A stretch of 64,000 nucleotides of DNA from contig NZ_JBHRTF010000002.1 in assembly GCF_042646205.1 (NCBI RefSeq), positions 1 to 64,000 on the forward strand. Reading direction: 5' to 3'. The notes below the pieces were generated by a model, which did no database searches, had not been told where the DNA came from, and saw only the letters and a list, made by a program, of their open reading frames with translations. A program made the translations under genes and the position numbers. Positions 35,063 through 44,928 of the stretch are shown here, piece after piece. This DNA comes from Cellvibrio fontiphilus_A (GTDB taxonomy: Bacteria; Pseudomonadota; Gammaproteobacteria; Pseudomonadales; Cellvibrionaceae). Each line of letters starts with the position of its first letter. The stretch's first letter is position 1.

Positions 35063-36001
35063 CTATTGCCGCAGCGCCTTGGGAAGGGAAAAACTAATAT
35101 TTTCAGGTGTGCCATCCATTTCAATGGGCGCTTGTGCACCACAAGCAGTCAACTTATCAATCACTTGTTTCACCAACACTTCTGGTGCAGACGCACCCGC
35201 GGTGATGCCGATACTGACGCGGTTTTTTATCCACTCAGGATTAATATCTTGCGGCCCGTCGATTAAATAGGCTTCTGTGCCACAGCGCTCAGCCAACTCG
35301 CGCAAGCGATTAGAGTTCGAGGAATTAGGCGAGCCAACCACCAGGACCAAATCACACTCCAAAGCTAACTGACGCACTGCGTCCTGGCGATTGGTAGTGG
35401 CATAACAGATGTCGTCGCGGCGCGGCCCCTGTATCTTTGGAAACTTATTACGCAGTGCATCGATAACCTTGGCCGTGTCATCCATTGATAAAGTTGTTTG
35501 GGTGACGTAAGCAAGGTTTTCCGCATCCTTGACCTCCAGTGCATCCACATCGCTCTCGTCTTCCACCAGATAAATAGCACCGCCATTTTCTGCGCTGTAC
35601 TGCCCCATGGTTCCCTCAACTTCCGGGTGCCCCTGATGACCAATCAAAATACATTCGCGCCCTTCGCGACTGTAGCGGGTAACTTCAATATGTACTTTGG
35701 TGACTAGCGGACAGGTTGCATCAAATACCTGCAAGCCGCGATCTTCCGCCTCTTTACGCACCGCCTGTGATACACCGTGTGCACTAAAAATAAGAATCAC
35801 GTTATCGGGAACTTGCTCTACTTCATCGACAAAAATAGCACCGCGCTCGCGCAGGGAATCCACCACAAATTTGTTATGTACGACTTCATGGCGCACATAA
35901 ATAGGCGCACCAAAAACATCCAGTGCACGATTAACTATATCGATCGCACGATCAACACCAGCACAAAAACCACGCGGATTGGCGAGCTTGATTTGGGTCA
36001 T
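35063..36001 (-). CDS. ispH: 4-hydroxy-3-methylbut-2-enyl diphosphate reductase
   Basis: This is the last enzyme of the MEP pathway, yielding IPP and DMAPP through an oxygen-sensitive iron-sulfur cluster. The three cluster cysteines are present: Cys13 (RGFCAGV), Cys97 (DATCPLV) and Cys199 (DDICYATTNRQ). SAHGVS, GHPEVEGT and GSPNSSNSNRL are also seen. At 312 aa it is normal length. It begins 2 bp after the fkpB stop, at the end of the ileS-lspA-fkpB-ispH operon. Confidence 0.97.
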   Translation of the reverse strand: MTQIKLANPRGFCAGVDRAIDIVNRALDVFGAPIYVRHEVVHNKFVVDSLRERGAIFVDEVEQVPDNVILIFSAHGVSQAVRKEAEDRGLQVFDATCPLVTKVHIEVTRYSREGRECILIGHQGHPEVEGTMGQYSAENGGAIYLVEDESDVDALEVKDAENLAYVTQTTLSMDDTAKVIDALRNKFPKIQGPRRDDICYATTNRQDAVRQLALECDLVLVVGSPNSSNSNRLRELAERCGTEAYLIDGPQDINPEWIKNRVSIGITAGASAPEVLVKQVIDKLTACGAQAPIEMDGTPENISFSLPKALRQ

Positions 36002-36003
36002 GA

Positions 36004-36453
36004 TTAATGTACCTGCACCGGTTCAATTTTTAGTATGGCAACCTCAAACAAAATATCGCGTCCAGCCAGAGGATGATTAAAATCTACAACTACTACATCC
36101 TCATCAAAACGCACTACAACGCCGGGCAATTCAGTTTTTTGTGCATCAGCAAATGACAACATCAACCCTTCACTCAACTCAAGATCAGGGCTGAATTGGC
36201 TGCGCGCAATTTCCTGAATATTGTTTGGATTACGCTGGCCGAAACCATTTTCGGGTTTGATAACCAAGGTTTTATGTTCACCTTCCAACATACCGAACAA
36301 GGCCTTTTCAAAACCTGGCAACAGATTGCCGTCACCCACAGTAAAAGTGGCAGGATCACGTTCAAAATTGGAATCTACCAACTCACCATTTTCCAACTGC
36401 AAGGCAAAATGCAGAGTAATTTTGGTACCTGGTCCAATGGCCAAATCACGCAT
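36004..36453 (-). CDS. fkpB: FKBP-type peptidyl-prolyl isomerase
   Basis: This is an SlpA-type FKBP with an insert-in-flap domain: LHFALQLENGELVDSNF, GDGNLLPGFEKALFGMLEGE, then PENGFGQRNPNNIQEI. It catalyses proline isomerisation and has chaperone activity in the cytosol. The product is 149 aa. The start overlaps the lspA stop by 8 bp, indicating coupling. Confidence 0.94.
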   Translation of the reverse strand: MRDLAIGPGTKITLHFALQLENGELVDSNFERDPATFTVGDGNLLPGFEKALFGMLEGEHKTLVIKPENGFGQRNPNNIQEIARSQFSPDLELSEGLMLSFADAQKTELPGVVVRFDEDVVVVDFNHPLAGRDILFEVAILKIEPVQVH

Positions 36454-36973
36454 TTTTCGAATTCTCTTTGCTATTTTCTTTACTGAACAACATGTCGATA
36501 ATCAACACGGCAGCCCCCAAGCTAATCGCCGAATCAGCAAGATTGAATGCGGGCCAATAATTATCCTGATAGTGCACCACAATAAAGTCCACCACATGCC
36601 CCAGCACAATCCGGTCATACAAATTGCCTACAGCGCCGCCTAAAATAAATGCTAACGCAAAAGCTTCGCGTGGTTTTTGTTGAGCGCAGCGCGCAATCCA
36701 TACACTTAATAACACGCTGGCCACTAGCGCGATCACCGCAAAAAACCAGCGCTGCCAACCACCGGCATCAGCAAGAAAACTAAATGCCGCGCCGGTGTTG
36801 TATGCCAAAGTGAAATTGAAAAACGACGTGAACACCAAAGTTTCGCCATACTCAAAGGCGGCTTCGATTGCATGCTTGCTGGCCTGATCCAATGCCACTA
36901 TCACAAGAGCAATAACATACCAAAACCAGACTTTCTGATAAATTTTCAACGGCAGCACCCACTGATTGTCCAT
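36446..36973 (-). CDS. lspA: lipoprotein signal peptidase (signal peptidase II)
   Basis: This aspartyl protease in the inner membrane removes signal peptides from prolipoproteins after lipidation. Four membrane helices are visible. The catalytic pair is Asp129 in GNLYDRIVLGHVVDF and Asp147 in FNLADSAI. The LDQASK and NTGAAFSFL motifs are intact. The C-terminus ends in a repeated KENS element. The ATG shares one base with the ileS stop (TAATG). The product is 175 aa. Confidence 0.96.
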   Translation of the reverse strand: MDNQWVLPLKIYQKVWFWYVIALVIVALDQASKHAIEAAFEYGETLVFTSFFNFTLAYNTGAAFSFLADAGGWQRWFFAVIALVASVLLSVWIARCAQQKPREAFALAFILGGAVGNLYDRIVLGHVVDFIVVHYQDNYWPAFNLADSAISLGAAVLIIDMLFSKENSKENSKNA

Positions 36974-39771
36974 TAAGCAAAGTGACGGGATTCACCCGCA
37001 CCATCAACGTTTTCCACACAACGCAAACAAATAGTCGGGTGCGCAGTGTTAGCACCTACGTCGGCGCGATGATGCCAGCAGCGCTCGCATTTAGCGTGCT
37101 CGGATTTTTTCACTGCCACCTGAAGGCCGACCACATCCGTTACCTCGGCTTGCTGCGCCTGCGCCAAGGGGCGAATCTCAGCAGTAGACGTAATCAGAAC
37201 AAAGCGCAATTCATTGGCGAGTTTTTGTAATTCGCTTTGCAATTTTTCGTCGCAATACAAAATCACTTCCGCGCCCAATGAACCGCCAACCTCACCCGCG
37301 GTACGCTTTGCTTCAAGCACTTTATTTACGGCATCTTTGACTTGGGCGATCAAATCCCAATAGCTGTCAGCAAAGGAATCCGCTGGCATGGCTGGCAATG
37401 CGTACCACTCTGCAACAAACACATTGGCTTCGCGCTCGCCGGCAATTTCTTTCCAAATTTCATCGGCAGTGAAACTTAAAATCGGCGCAATCCAGCGCAC
37501 CATAGCTTCAATTACATGTTGCAATGCCGTCTGTGCCGAGCGGCGCGCCAGTGCATCGCCTTTTACGGTGTACTGGCGATCTTTAATAATATCGAGATAG
37601 AAACCACCTAATTCCACCACACAGAAGTTGTGCAGCTTTTGGTAGATCAAATGCAATTGGTAGCTGTCGTAGGCAGCGATAATTTCTTGCTGCAACTGCG
37701 CCGTGCGCGCCACAATCCAGCGGTCTAACTGCAACATATTTTCTGGCGCAACCGCATCTGTCGCCGGATTAAAGCCGGTCAAGTTGGACAAAATAAAACG
37801 CGCGGTATTGCGAATACGGCGATAAGAATCAGCGGTGCGTTTTAGAATTTCATCTGACACACTCATCTCGGTGCTAAAGTCGGTCGCAGCAACCCAGAGG
37901 CGCAATACATCTGCGCCCAAATCATTCACGACTTTTTGCGGCGGAATCACATTGCCAATCGACTTGGACATTTTGCGCCCTTGCGCATCCACCACAAAAC
38001 CGTGAGTCAACACCGTTTTGTACGGCGGAACGGCATGCATCGCCATAGAGGTTTTCAGTGATGACTGGAACCAACCGCGATGCTGGTCTGAACCTTCCAG
38101 ATATAAATCAGCAGGAAAACGCAAACCGGCGCGCTGGGCGAGCACTGCAAAATGGGTAACGCCGGAATCGAACCAAACATCCAGAGTATCAGTCACTTTT
38201 TGGTATTTATCGGCATCGGCACCAAGCAATTCGGCGGCATCCAATTCAAACCAGGCATCCATTCCGCCCTGCTCTACTTTTTGCGCAACCGCTTCGATTA
38301 AACGTGCAGTTTCCGGATGCAATTCTTGCGTTTCTTTATTCACAAACAACGCGATGGGCACACCCCAAGTGCGCTGACGCGAGATGCACCAATCCGGCGA
38401 GGTAGCCAGCATGGCATCAATCCGCGCCTTACCCCAATCTGGCACCCATTGCACGCCATCAACGGCTTTTGCCACTTGATCGCGCAAATTATTTTTGCTC
38501 ATGCTCACAAACCATTGCGGTGTAGCACGGAAAATCAGTGGCGTTTTGGTGCGCCAGCAGTGCGGGAAGCTGTGAGTGATTTTGCCTTGGGCGAGCAGTG
38601 CATTTTTTTCAATTAACAAAGCAATGACTTTTTCATCCACTTTATAAACATGATCGCCCGCAAAAATTTCTACATTGGGGCGATAGGTGCCGTGATCGTC
38701 AATGTAATTGAGTGTGCCGATTCCGTATTTCAGGCCGACATTAAAGTCGTCTGCGCCGTGATCCGGTGCGGTGTGCACAAAACCGGTACCGGCATCGGTC
38801 GTGACGTGATCGCCGAGAATCACCGGCACCTGGCGCGCATAGAAAGGATGTTGTAGCAACAATTTTTCCAGCGCCGCGCCTTTTACGCGGCCAACAATTT
38901 CATGACTTTCGATTTTTGCACGTGTGAGCACGCTACCAATTAAGGTTTCAGCAACCAGCAGACGTTCGTCGCCAACTTGTACCAAGGCGTAATCCACTTC
39001 TGCATTGGCAGAAACCGCTTGGTTAGCAGGTAAGGTCCAAGGCGTGGTAGTCCAAATGACTAAGGAAATTTTTCCGCTGCCGCTTAATTCGGAAATTGTT
39101 TTTTCAATCGCCGCTTGATCGACAAACGCAAACTTTACGTCGATAGAAAAAGAGGTTTTATCCTGATACTCCACTTCCGCTTCAGCCAGTGCAGAACCGC
39201 CGACTACACTCCAGTACACAGGTTTAAACCCTTTGTGTAGATGGCCGTTTTCCGCAATTTTGCCGAGCGCGCGAATAATGTCCGCTTCAAATTTGTAATC
39301 CATGGTGAGATAGGGTTTGTCCCACTCACCTAAAACCCCCAAGCGCACAAAGTCAGCTTTCTGGCCATCCACTTGTTTGGCGGCGTATTCGCGGCATTTG
39401 TTGCGGAAGGTTTTTACATCGACTTTATCGCCCGCTTTGCCGATTTTTTTCTCCACGTTGTGCTCAATGGGCAAACCGTGACAATCCCAACCAGGCACAT
39501 AGGGCGCATCAAAACCGCTCAAGGTTTTGCTTTTGACGATAATGTCTTTAAGAATTTTGTTAACCGCGTGACCGATATGAATATCGCCATTGGCGTAGGG
39601 TGGGCCGTCGTGCAAAATAAATTGCTCGCGCCCTGCACGCGCTGCACGAATTTGTTGATACAAATCGCTCGCTTGCCATTGTTTGAGCATGTCCGGCTCG
39701 CGCTGGGCGAGGTTTGCTTTCATCGCAAAACCGGTGTTGGGCAAATTCAGTGTGGCTTTGTAATCAGTCAT
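36973..39771 (-). CDS. ileS: isoleucyl-tRNA synthetase
   Basis: This class Ia synthetase charges tRNA-Ile. It shows the HIGH-type motif in PPYANGDIHIGHAVNKILKD, a CP1 editing domain with TTTPWTLPAN, KMSKS in GRKMSKSIGNVI, and a C-terminal zinc site. The zinc site is CERCWHHR with TICLRCV. At 932 aa it is the bacterial type. It heads the ileS-lspA-fkpB-ispH run. Unlike in Pseudomonas, an mgtC-type gene separates it from ribF. Confidence 0.98.
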   Translation of the reverse strand: MTDYKATLNLPNTGFAMKANLAQREPDMLKQWQASDLYQQIRAARAGREQFILHDGPPYANGDIHIGHAVNKILKDIIVKSKTLSGFDAPYVPGWDCHGLPIEHNVEKKIGKAGDKVDVKTFRNKCREYAAKQVDGQKADFVRLGVLGEWDKPYLTMDYKFEADIIRALGKIAENGHLHKGFKPVYWSVVGGSALAEAEVEYQDKTSFSIDVKFAFVDQAAIEKTISELSGSGKISLVIWTTTPWTLPANQAVSANAEVDYALVQVGDERLLVAETLIGSVLTRAKIESHEIVGRVKGAALEKLLLQHPFYARQVPVILGDHVTTDAGTGFVHTAPDHGADDFNVGLKYGIGTLNYIDDHGTYRPNVEIFAGDHVYKVDEKVIALLIEKNALLAQGKITHSFPHCWRTKTPLIFRATPQWFVSMSKNNLRDQVAKAVDGVQWVPDWGKARIDAMLATSPDWCISRQRTWGVPIALFVNKETQELHPETARLIEAVAQKVEQGGMDAWFELDAAELLGADADKYQKVTDTLDVWFDSGVTHFAVLAQRAGLRFPADLYLEGSDQHRGWFQSSLKTSMAMHAVPPYKTVLTHGFVVDAQGRKMSKSIGNVIPPQKVVNDLGADVLRLWVAATDFSTEMSVSDEILKRTADSYRRIRNTARFILSNLTGFNPATDAVAPENMLQLDRWIVARTAQLQQEIIAAYDSYQLHLIYQKLHNFCVVELGGFYLDIIKDRQYTVKGDALARRSAQTALQHVIEAMVRWIAPILSFTADEIWKEIAGEREANVFVAEWYALPAMPADSFADSYWDLIAQVKDAVNKVLEAKRTAGEVGGSLGAEVILYCDEKLQSELQKLANELRFVLITSTAEIRPLAQAQQAEVTDVVGLQVAVKKSEHAKCERCWHHRADVGANTAHPTICLRCVENVDGAGESRHFA

Positions 39772-39827
39772 GATTCACGGTCAACTTTGTTAACAAAATA
39801 AAAAAATAGTGATGAATTCTCGCCCAG

Positions 39828-40322
39828 TTACTGCTTTTCTTTAACGTCCAGCAGGCCTACCAATTTGGGCGTAATCAATAAAATAACCAATGCCAGCAGG
39901 GTGCAGAGAATTGCCGAAGCTTCGCGCCCCAAGCCGGCGGCAACACCAATAGCAGCAGTTAACCAAATACCGGCGGCGGTGGTAAGACCTTTGAGATCCT
40001 GTTCGTTGTTACCTTTTAAAATAGCGCCAGCACCAAGAAAGCCAATGCCGGCAATAATTCCCTGCATAACACGGCTCAACTCGGCATCCGAGAGCCCCGC
40101 CCGCTGGGGGATCAGCACAAACAGCGCAGCGCCAATAGCAACCAGCATGTGAGTTTTAATGCCTGCCGCTTTGCCGCGCTGCTCTCGTTCAAAACCTAAA
40201 ATCCCACCCAACAAGGCGGCCATTAACAGGCGAATTATTAGCGTGGTAATTTCACCAACATCCTTGAGGTCGGAAAACTCTGCCACAAAGGTGGCGGAAA
40301 TCTGCTGCCAAACACTGCCCAT
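39828..40322 (-). CDS. MgtC/SapB-family membrane protein
   Basis: The 164-aa protein has four to five membrane helices. It carries the family signatures LLGGILGFEREQRGKAAGIKTH, GIIAGIGFLGAGAI and GLTTAAGIWLTAAIGVAAGLG. Members are linked to magnesium limitation, virulence and ATP synthase control; none of that can be assigned here. I use the ATG at 40322 because AAGGAG lies 8 nt upstream; a GTG two codons earlier is less well spaced. It is inserted between ribF and ileS. Confidence 0.9.
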   Translation of the reverse strand: MGSVWQQISATFVAEFSDLKDVGEITTLIIRLLMAALLGGILGFEREQRGKAAGIKTHMLVAIGAALFVLIPQRAGLSDAELSRVMQGIIAGIGFLGAGAILKGNNEQDLKGLTTAAGIWLTAAIGVAAGLGREASAILCTLLALVILLITPKLVGLLDVKEKQ

Positions 40323-40375
40323 ACTCACAACTCCTTTTTCACCAGAATGAAAATATTTTGCAACCTCAAGGCTTT

Positions 40376-41332
40376 TTAGCGAGCACTCAGGTGCTGAAAA
40401 AATTCTCTTCCCTGCGCGATATCGCGCTGCAGTTGTGTTTGCAGTTCATCCAATGAATTAAATTTTTGTTCGTCGCGCAACTTGGAGTGAAAAACCACAT
40501 CGATTTTTGCGCCGTATACGCGACGCGAAAAATCAAACAGATGCACTTCCAGTAAGGGTTTTTTATCGCCACTTACCGTGGGGCGAATGCCAACATTCGC
40601 CACCCCTGAATGCAAACTGCCATCGGCAAATTTGACCGTGACGGTAAAAACACCGTGCAAGGGCGAACGATAACGGCGCAGGTGAACATTAGCGGTAGGC
40701 ACACCTAACTTGCTACCCAATTGCTGGCCATAGGCAATGCGACCGCTGATACTGTAAGGCCTACCAAGCAGATTTTCGGCTTGGTTGAAATCCCCCATCT
40801 CCAACAGCTGTCGGATGCGTGTACTACTGACTCGCTCGCCGCCCAGTTCCAGGGTACAGGTATCGGTCACACCAAAACCGCGTTCACGCCCAAGGCGCTG
40901 TAGCAAAGCAAAATCGCCGCGGCGATCACAACCAAAACGAAAATCGTCGCCCACCACCAAGTGTTTGATGGCAAGACCATCTAATAACACCCGCTCTACA
41001 AAAGCTTCAGCAGTGAGGTTGCGCAAGGCTTGATTAAATTGCACACAGAGTACCCGCGATACTCCGGCGGCCAGCAATGCCTGCACCTTTTCGCGCAATC
41101 GCATTAAACGCGCAGGGGCTTTATCGCCAGAGAAAAACTCATGCGGCTGTGGCTCAAACACGATTACCACTGCGGGCAAGTTGTAGTAGCGACTGACATC
41201 CATCAATTGGCGCAGTATCGCCTGATGCCCAAGATGGACACCATCAAATGAACCGATAGTAGCCACGCAGCCGCGATGCCAGGGGCGCAGGTTATGTAAG
41301 CCGCGAATAAACGCTGGTGCCGCAGGATTCAC
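40376..41332 (-). CDS. ribF: riboflavin kinase / FAD synthetase
   Basis: This bifunctional enzyme makes FMN from riboflavin and then FAD. The N-terminal nucleotidyltransferase has TIGSFDGVHLGHQAIL and VVGDDFRFG. The C-terminal kinase has GRPYSISGRIAYGQQLGSKLGVPTAN and the GVANVGIRPT stretch. No ATG suits the N-terminus: I choose GTG at 41332, preceded by GAGG, so the protein begins a few residues before the conserved RGLHNLRP. The product is 318 aa. It follows murJ by about 100 bp. Confidence 0.93.
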   Translation of the reverse strand: MNPAAPAFIRGLHNLRPWHRGCVATIGSFDGVHLGHQAILRQLMDVSRYYNLPAVVIVFEPQPHEFFSGDKAPARLMRLREKVQALLAAGVSRVLCVQFNQALRNLTAEAFVERVLLDGLAIKHLVVGDDFRFGCDRRGDFALLQRLGRERGFGVTDTCTLELGGERVSSTRIRQLLEMGDFNQAENLLGRPYSISGRIAYGQQLGSKLGVPTANVHLRRYRSPLHGVFTVTVKFADGSLHSGVANVGIRPTVSGDKKPLLEVHLFDFSRRVYGAKIDVVFHSKLRDEQKFNSLDELQTQLQRDIAQGREFFQHLSAR

Positions 41333-41431
41333 GCTGTGCTTTGCCTCAACCAATTTGCCCAAAAACGAAGGGCGGCAGTATACAGGAGCGGCGACGCCTG
41401 AGCCTACCCCGCCCCGGCGTTAGAGCCAGGG

Positions 41432-43045
41432 CTAGGGCTGGGCTTTGAAATCCCGCAGGCGCACGCCGACCGCCAAGAGCGCGAGCAGGTAGGCAGCAAA
41501 GCCTGCCGCGCAGAGAATGCCAAGGCGAATTACCCGCTCCAGCGCAGGCCAATCCACCCAGAGATTCCAATGCCAGAGAAAGGCGAGCAATACTGCCACC
41601 ATGGCGCCATTGGCCGCCCCATAGCGCAACCAGAGTTTCACCCACTGATCGCTGGGCGTGTAAACCCCTGCGCGCCGTAGGCCGCGATAGAGCAACCAGG
41701 CATTCACATAGGCCGCCATCGCGGTGGTAAACGCCAGCCCCACATGCCCCAAACCCCAGAGCATGACCAGCGGGATGACCACCAGCGGCTTCATCAAAAT
41801 ATTCGCGCCTATGGCGATGATGCCGATACGCACCGGCGTTTTCATATCCTGTCGCGCAAAATAGCCCGGCACTAGCACCTTGATGAGCATGAAGGCAAAC
41901 AGCCCGAGCGCATAGGCTTTGAGGCTGTAGGCCGACATAAGAATATCCGTCTGCTTCATTTCGCCGTGATAGAACAGGGTGTACAAAATCGGCTCCGCCA
42001 AAATGATCAGCGCGAGGGTCGCCGGCAGCGCGATAAGCACCACAAAACGAATCGCCCAATCGAGCATCTGGCTGAATTTTTCGCCCGACTGCGCCGCACT
42101 CAGGCGCGACAAGCCCGGCATAATCACCGTCGCAATCGCAACCCCAAACACGCCGAGCGGCAGCTCCACCAAACGGTCGGAATAGAACAGCCAGCTCACG
42201 GCGCCATCGCCCAGCATGGTGGCGATAACCGAGTCCAACAGCAGGTTCAATTGGCTTACCGACACGCCAAACAGCGCCGGGGTCATGAGCACCAAAATGC
42301 GTTTTACGCCGGGGTGCGACCAATCCAGCTTGGGCGATGGCATAAGGTGGATTTGTTTTAAAAATGGCAGCTGGAACAGCAGCGAAAACACCCCCGCCGC
42401 TACAATGCTCCAAGCCAAGGCATAGGCTGGATTGGGGAAGAAATCCGCCACCAGCAGCGCGGCGGCGATCATAAAAATATTCAGGAAAATCGGCGTGACG
42501 GCCGGAATCGCAAAGCGGTCATAGCTATTTAAAATCGCGCCGGCAAAACCGGTGAGCGATATCAACATCAAATAGGGAAAGGTGATGCGCACCAGCTCGA
42601 CCAGCAGCGAGAACTTCTCCGGCTCATCCGCATAACCGTAGCCAAACACATAGGCAAAACCCACCGCACCGGCCACACCGATCAGGGTAAACAACAGCAG
42701 GATGGAACCCAAGCAACCGGCGACCTTATCCACCAACTCTTTAACCGCGGCGTGGGTGCCCTTCTCGCGGTACTCCGATAACACCGGAATAAAGGCTTGC
42801 GAGAAGGCACCCTCGGCAAATAAACGGCGGAAAAAATTGGGGATTTTCTGGGCGATAGCAAAGGCATCCATGGCGCCACCGGCACCCAATACCGCCGCCA
42901 GTACTATGTCGCGAATCAAACCCAGCACCCGCGATACCATGGTCATGGAGCCGGTGAGCAAACTGGAGCGCAACAGGCTGCCGGGCTTGGTTTTAGGCGG
43001 GCTGGGCGGCTGGTGTGGAGCTGGCGATGACGCAGAGTCGGACAC
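41432..43045 (-). CDS. murJ: lipid II flippase MurJ
   Basis: This essential flippase of the MOP superfamily moves lipid II across the inner membrane. About 14 helices run from SMTMVSRVLGLIRDIVLAAVLG to the C-terminus. Family motifs are PNFFRRLFAEGAFSQAFIPVLSEY and RLVELPLGVFGVAIATVIMP. The start is uncertain. GTG at 43045 has AGGA at a good distance and gives 537 aa, with about 35 extra Pro/Ser-rich residues before the first helix. The frame is open further upstream to 43123. Confidence 0.94.
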   Translation of the reverse strand: MSDSASSPAPHQPPSPPKTKPGSLLRSSLLTGSMTMVSRVLGLIRDIVLAAVLGAGGAMDAFAIAQKIPNFFRRLFAEGAFSQAFIPVLSEYREKGTHAAVKELVDKVAGCLGSILLLFTLIGVAGAVGFAYVFGYGYADEPEKFSLLVELVRITFPYLMLISLTGFAGAILNSYDRFAIPAVTPIFLNIFMIAAALLVADFFPNPAYALAWSIVAAGVFSLLFQLPFLKQIHLMPSPKLDWSHPGVKRILVLMTPALFGVSVSQLNLLLDSVIATMLGDGAVSWLFYSDRLVELPLGVFGVAIATVIMPGLSRLSAAQSGEKFSQMLDWAIRFVVLIALPATLALIILAEPILYTLFYHGEMKQTDILMSAYSLKAYALGLFAFMLIKVLVPGYFARQDMKTPVRIGIIAIGANILMKPLVVIPLVMLWGLGHVGLAFTTAMAAYVNAWLLYRGLRRAGVYTPSDQWVKLWLRYGAANGAMVAVLLAFLWHWNLWVDWPALERVIRLGILCAAGFAAYLLALLAVGVRLRDFKAQP

Positions 43046-43134
43046 GGGTGAATCCTGTGCAGGCGAAAAGGCGGCATTATCCACGGCTGTTATACTCAGG
43101 CACAACACCCGCCCGCCAAACAAGGAGCTATACC

Positions 43135-43680
43135 ATGTCTATCCGCAGCATATCCATTGGCACTGTATCTATTGGCGCAATGAACACACTTGCCTGCATC
43201 AGCCTTACTTTACTACTGGCTGGCTGCAGCAAAGAGCCGGCACCTACACCAACCCCGCAAGACGCTCCTCTCATCGACTACACCGCAAAGAAAACCATGC
43301 ACCCCAGCTGGGATGCCAACCAAGATGGCATGAACGACTGTGAAGATGACGGCACCTGCGACGACAGTGTGGATTACACTCAACCCCGCCCAAGCGCCGC
43401 TGCACCGGCAGCCGATAACGCACAGCGCGGCCCCTTTCGCTTCGTATGTACAGATGCAGCCCAGTCAGAGTTTACCGCGCTGTTTCACAACGACCTGAAT
43501 GACCCCGCCAACAACCGCCTGCACCTTAGCCATCAGGGTGAAACCCGCGAGTTAACGGCAGTACCAGCCGCAAGCGGCAGCAAGTACGAAGGCAGCAATG
43601 CCAGCTTTTGGGAACATCAGGGCGAGGCGAGCATCCAGTGGCAACCAGACACTACCCACCAATGTGCGCCAGCCCGCTGA
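43135..43680 (+). CDS. lipoprotein with MliC-like C-terminal domain
   Basis: This 181-aa lipoprotein has lipobox LLAGC (Cys31, or Cys16 if the internal ATG is used). It is followed by a Pro/Thr linker and a calcium-loop-like DANQDGMNDCEDDGTCDD. A small beta-domain, FRFVCTDAAQSEFTALF...ASFWEHQGEASIQW, resembles membrane-bound lysozyme inhibitor MliC. That function is therefore suggested but not certain. AAGGAG precedes the ATG. It is divergent from murJ; TATACT at 43091 is a probable -10. Confidence 0.75.
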   Translation: MSIRSISIGTVSIGAMNTLACISLTLLLAGCSKEPAPTPTPQDAPLIDYTAKKTMHPSWDANQDGMNDCEDDGTCDDSVDYTQPRPSAAAPAADNAQRGPFRFVCTDAAQSEFTALFHNDLNDPANNRLHLSHQGETRELTAVPAASGSKYEGSNASFWEHQGEASIQWQPDTTHQCAPAR

Positions 43681-43836
43681 CCTCAGCCAAACCAGAGCAA
43701 AAGGCTACTTAGCGCTCATCTCACAAAAAATAACATCTGCACAATTTTCTGATCCCCAGACACAATGGCACAATCTGCTCCCCAGCCGCTGGCTTGCCGC
43801 GATTGGGATCAGATTGTTTCAATATCAGGAAGTTGT

Positions 43837-44850
43837 ATGTTTATTAAGGTCGATGAAACACCGGCAATCTCGGTGATTGTGCCCGTATTTAACGTTCAGG
43901 ATTATTTGCCTGAATGCCTCTCCTCGCTTGCAAGCCAAAGCTTTAGCCTACCCTACGAGATACTACTGATTGACGACTGCTCGACCGACAAGAGCAAGGC
44001 GATCTGTGAAAGTTTTATCGCCAACTACCCAGGCAGGGCAAGGCTGATTTGTCAGGATAAAAATAGCGGCGTATCGAATGCCCGCAACCGGGGAATTCAA
44101 GCCGCAACCGGACGATACTTTACCTTTGTCGATTCGGATGATCGACTGCCCGCCATGGCGCTGGAGCAGCTGTATGCGGCGGCCATCAAACATGGCGCGG
44201 ATGTAGTCAAAGGTAACTGCATTATTTTTGATGAACAAAAATCACGACCAGCGAACCACAATGTAACAAAAGAGAAAATCTACCGGGACGACGCGATTTT
44301 ATCGGCCTTCCTGCAACATCAGGAGATACGTGGTCACACCTGGGGCAAGCTGTTTTGCCGTGCCAGCTTTGCACATATCCTCAACCCGCCTAATGTAACC
44401 ATGGCAGAAGACACCCTGTATTGTGCCGAAGTGTTTGCTAACGCAAAAAAACTGGTGCTCATTACCGCCAATGTCTATCACTACCGCCTGCGCGCAACAG
44501 GGGCAACCGGCAGGAAGTTCCAGACCTGCGGCTATTTATGGTGGCTGCACAGCATTGAAAGTTGCGGACATTTTGTCTCCAGGCCAAACCAGCAACGACA
44601 CCTGAAAGCACTACAAATCAGGACGCTGTTACAACTGACAAGAGAAGCGCGTTCACTGCAAACAGATGAGTTGCGCACTGTTTTGCCAGAGGTGACAGCT
44701 CGCCAACAACAATGGCAGCTCGACATTCCTGCGCTCAGGCTTGCACTGCAAATACACCCGCGGTTTTTATTTCACTTCCTCAAATTCACGCGGGAACTCA
44801 AACAATTGAAAGCGCGCTTACGCAGCACGCCAACCGCGAGCAGCATTTAG
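43837..44850 (+). CDS. family 2 glycosyltransferase
   Basis: This is a GT-A fold transferase. The N-terminus has ISVIVPVFNVQDYLPECLSSL and IDDCSTDKS, and the nucleotide-sugar metal site is FVDSDDRLP. A probable acceptor/base region is MAEDTLYCAEVF. The C-terminal 100 residues are basic and helical without a clear membrane anchor. I use the ATG at 43837 (MFIKVDE), with AGGAAG upstream. The product is 337 aa. There is no polysaccharide cluster around it, so the acceptor is unknown. Confidence 0.88.
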   Translation: MFIKVDETPAISVIVPVFNVQDYLPECLSSLASQSFSLPYEILLIDDCSTDKSKAICESFIANYPGRARLICQDKNSGVSNARNRGIQAATGRYFTFVDSDDRLPAMALEQLYAAAIKHGADVVKGNCIIFDEQKSRPANHNVTKEKIYRDDAILSAFLQHQEIRGHTWGKLFCRASFAHILNPPNVTMAEDTLYCAEVFANAKKLVLITANVYHYRLRATGATGRKFQTCGYLWWLHSIESCGHFVSRPNQQRHLKALQIRTLLQLTREARSLQTDELRTVLPEVTARQQQWQLDIPALRLALQIHPRFLFHFLKFTRELKQLKARLRSTPTASSI

Positions 44851-44900
44851 TAACGGATGCGATAGCCACCCCTAGACAGACCAACCAAGCCCCGGTTTTT

Positions 44901-44925
44901 GGAGGTTGACATAAGTTCAACCTCC
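44901..44925 (+). other. 9-bp inverted repeat before yebG
   Basis: GGAGGTTGA and TCAACCTCC flank a 7-base loop. The left arm and loop contain a perfect -35-like TTGACA (44906-44911), and the SOS box supplies a TATACT/TACTGT -10. The element may be the end of the glycosyltransferase transcript, though it lacks a T-run, or simply the yebG promoter. Confidence 0.45.
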
Positions 44926-44928
44926 ATA

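Noticed and set aside
41346..42413. Long minus-strand frame overlapping murJ (355 codons)
   Set aside because: It lies in another frame of the certain murJ gene and encodes a low-complexity Ala/Arg/Gly-rich product typical of GC-rich shadows.
44901..44925. Inverted repeat as a terminator for the glycosyltransferase gene
   Set aside because: There is no T-run on either side; promoter function for yebG explains part of it better.
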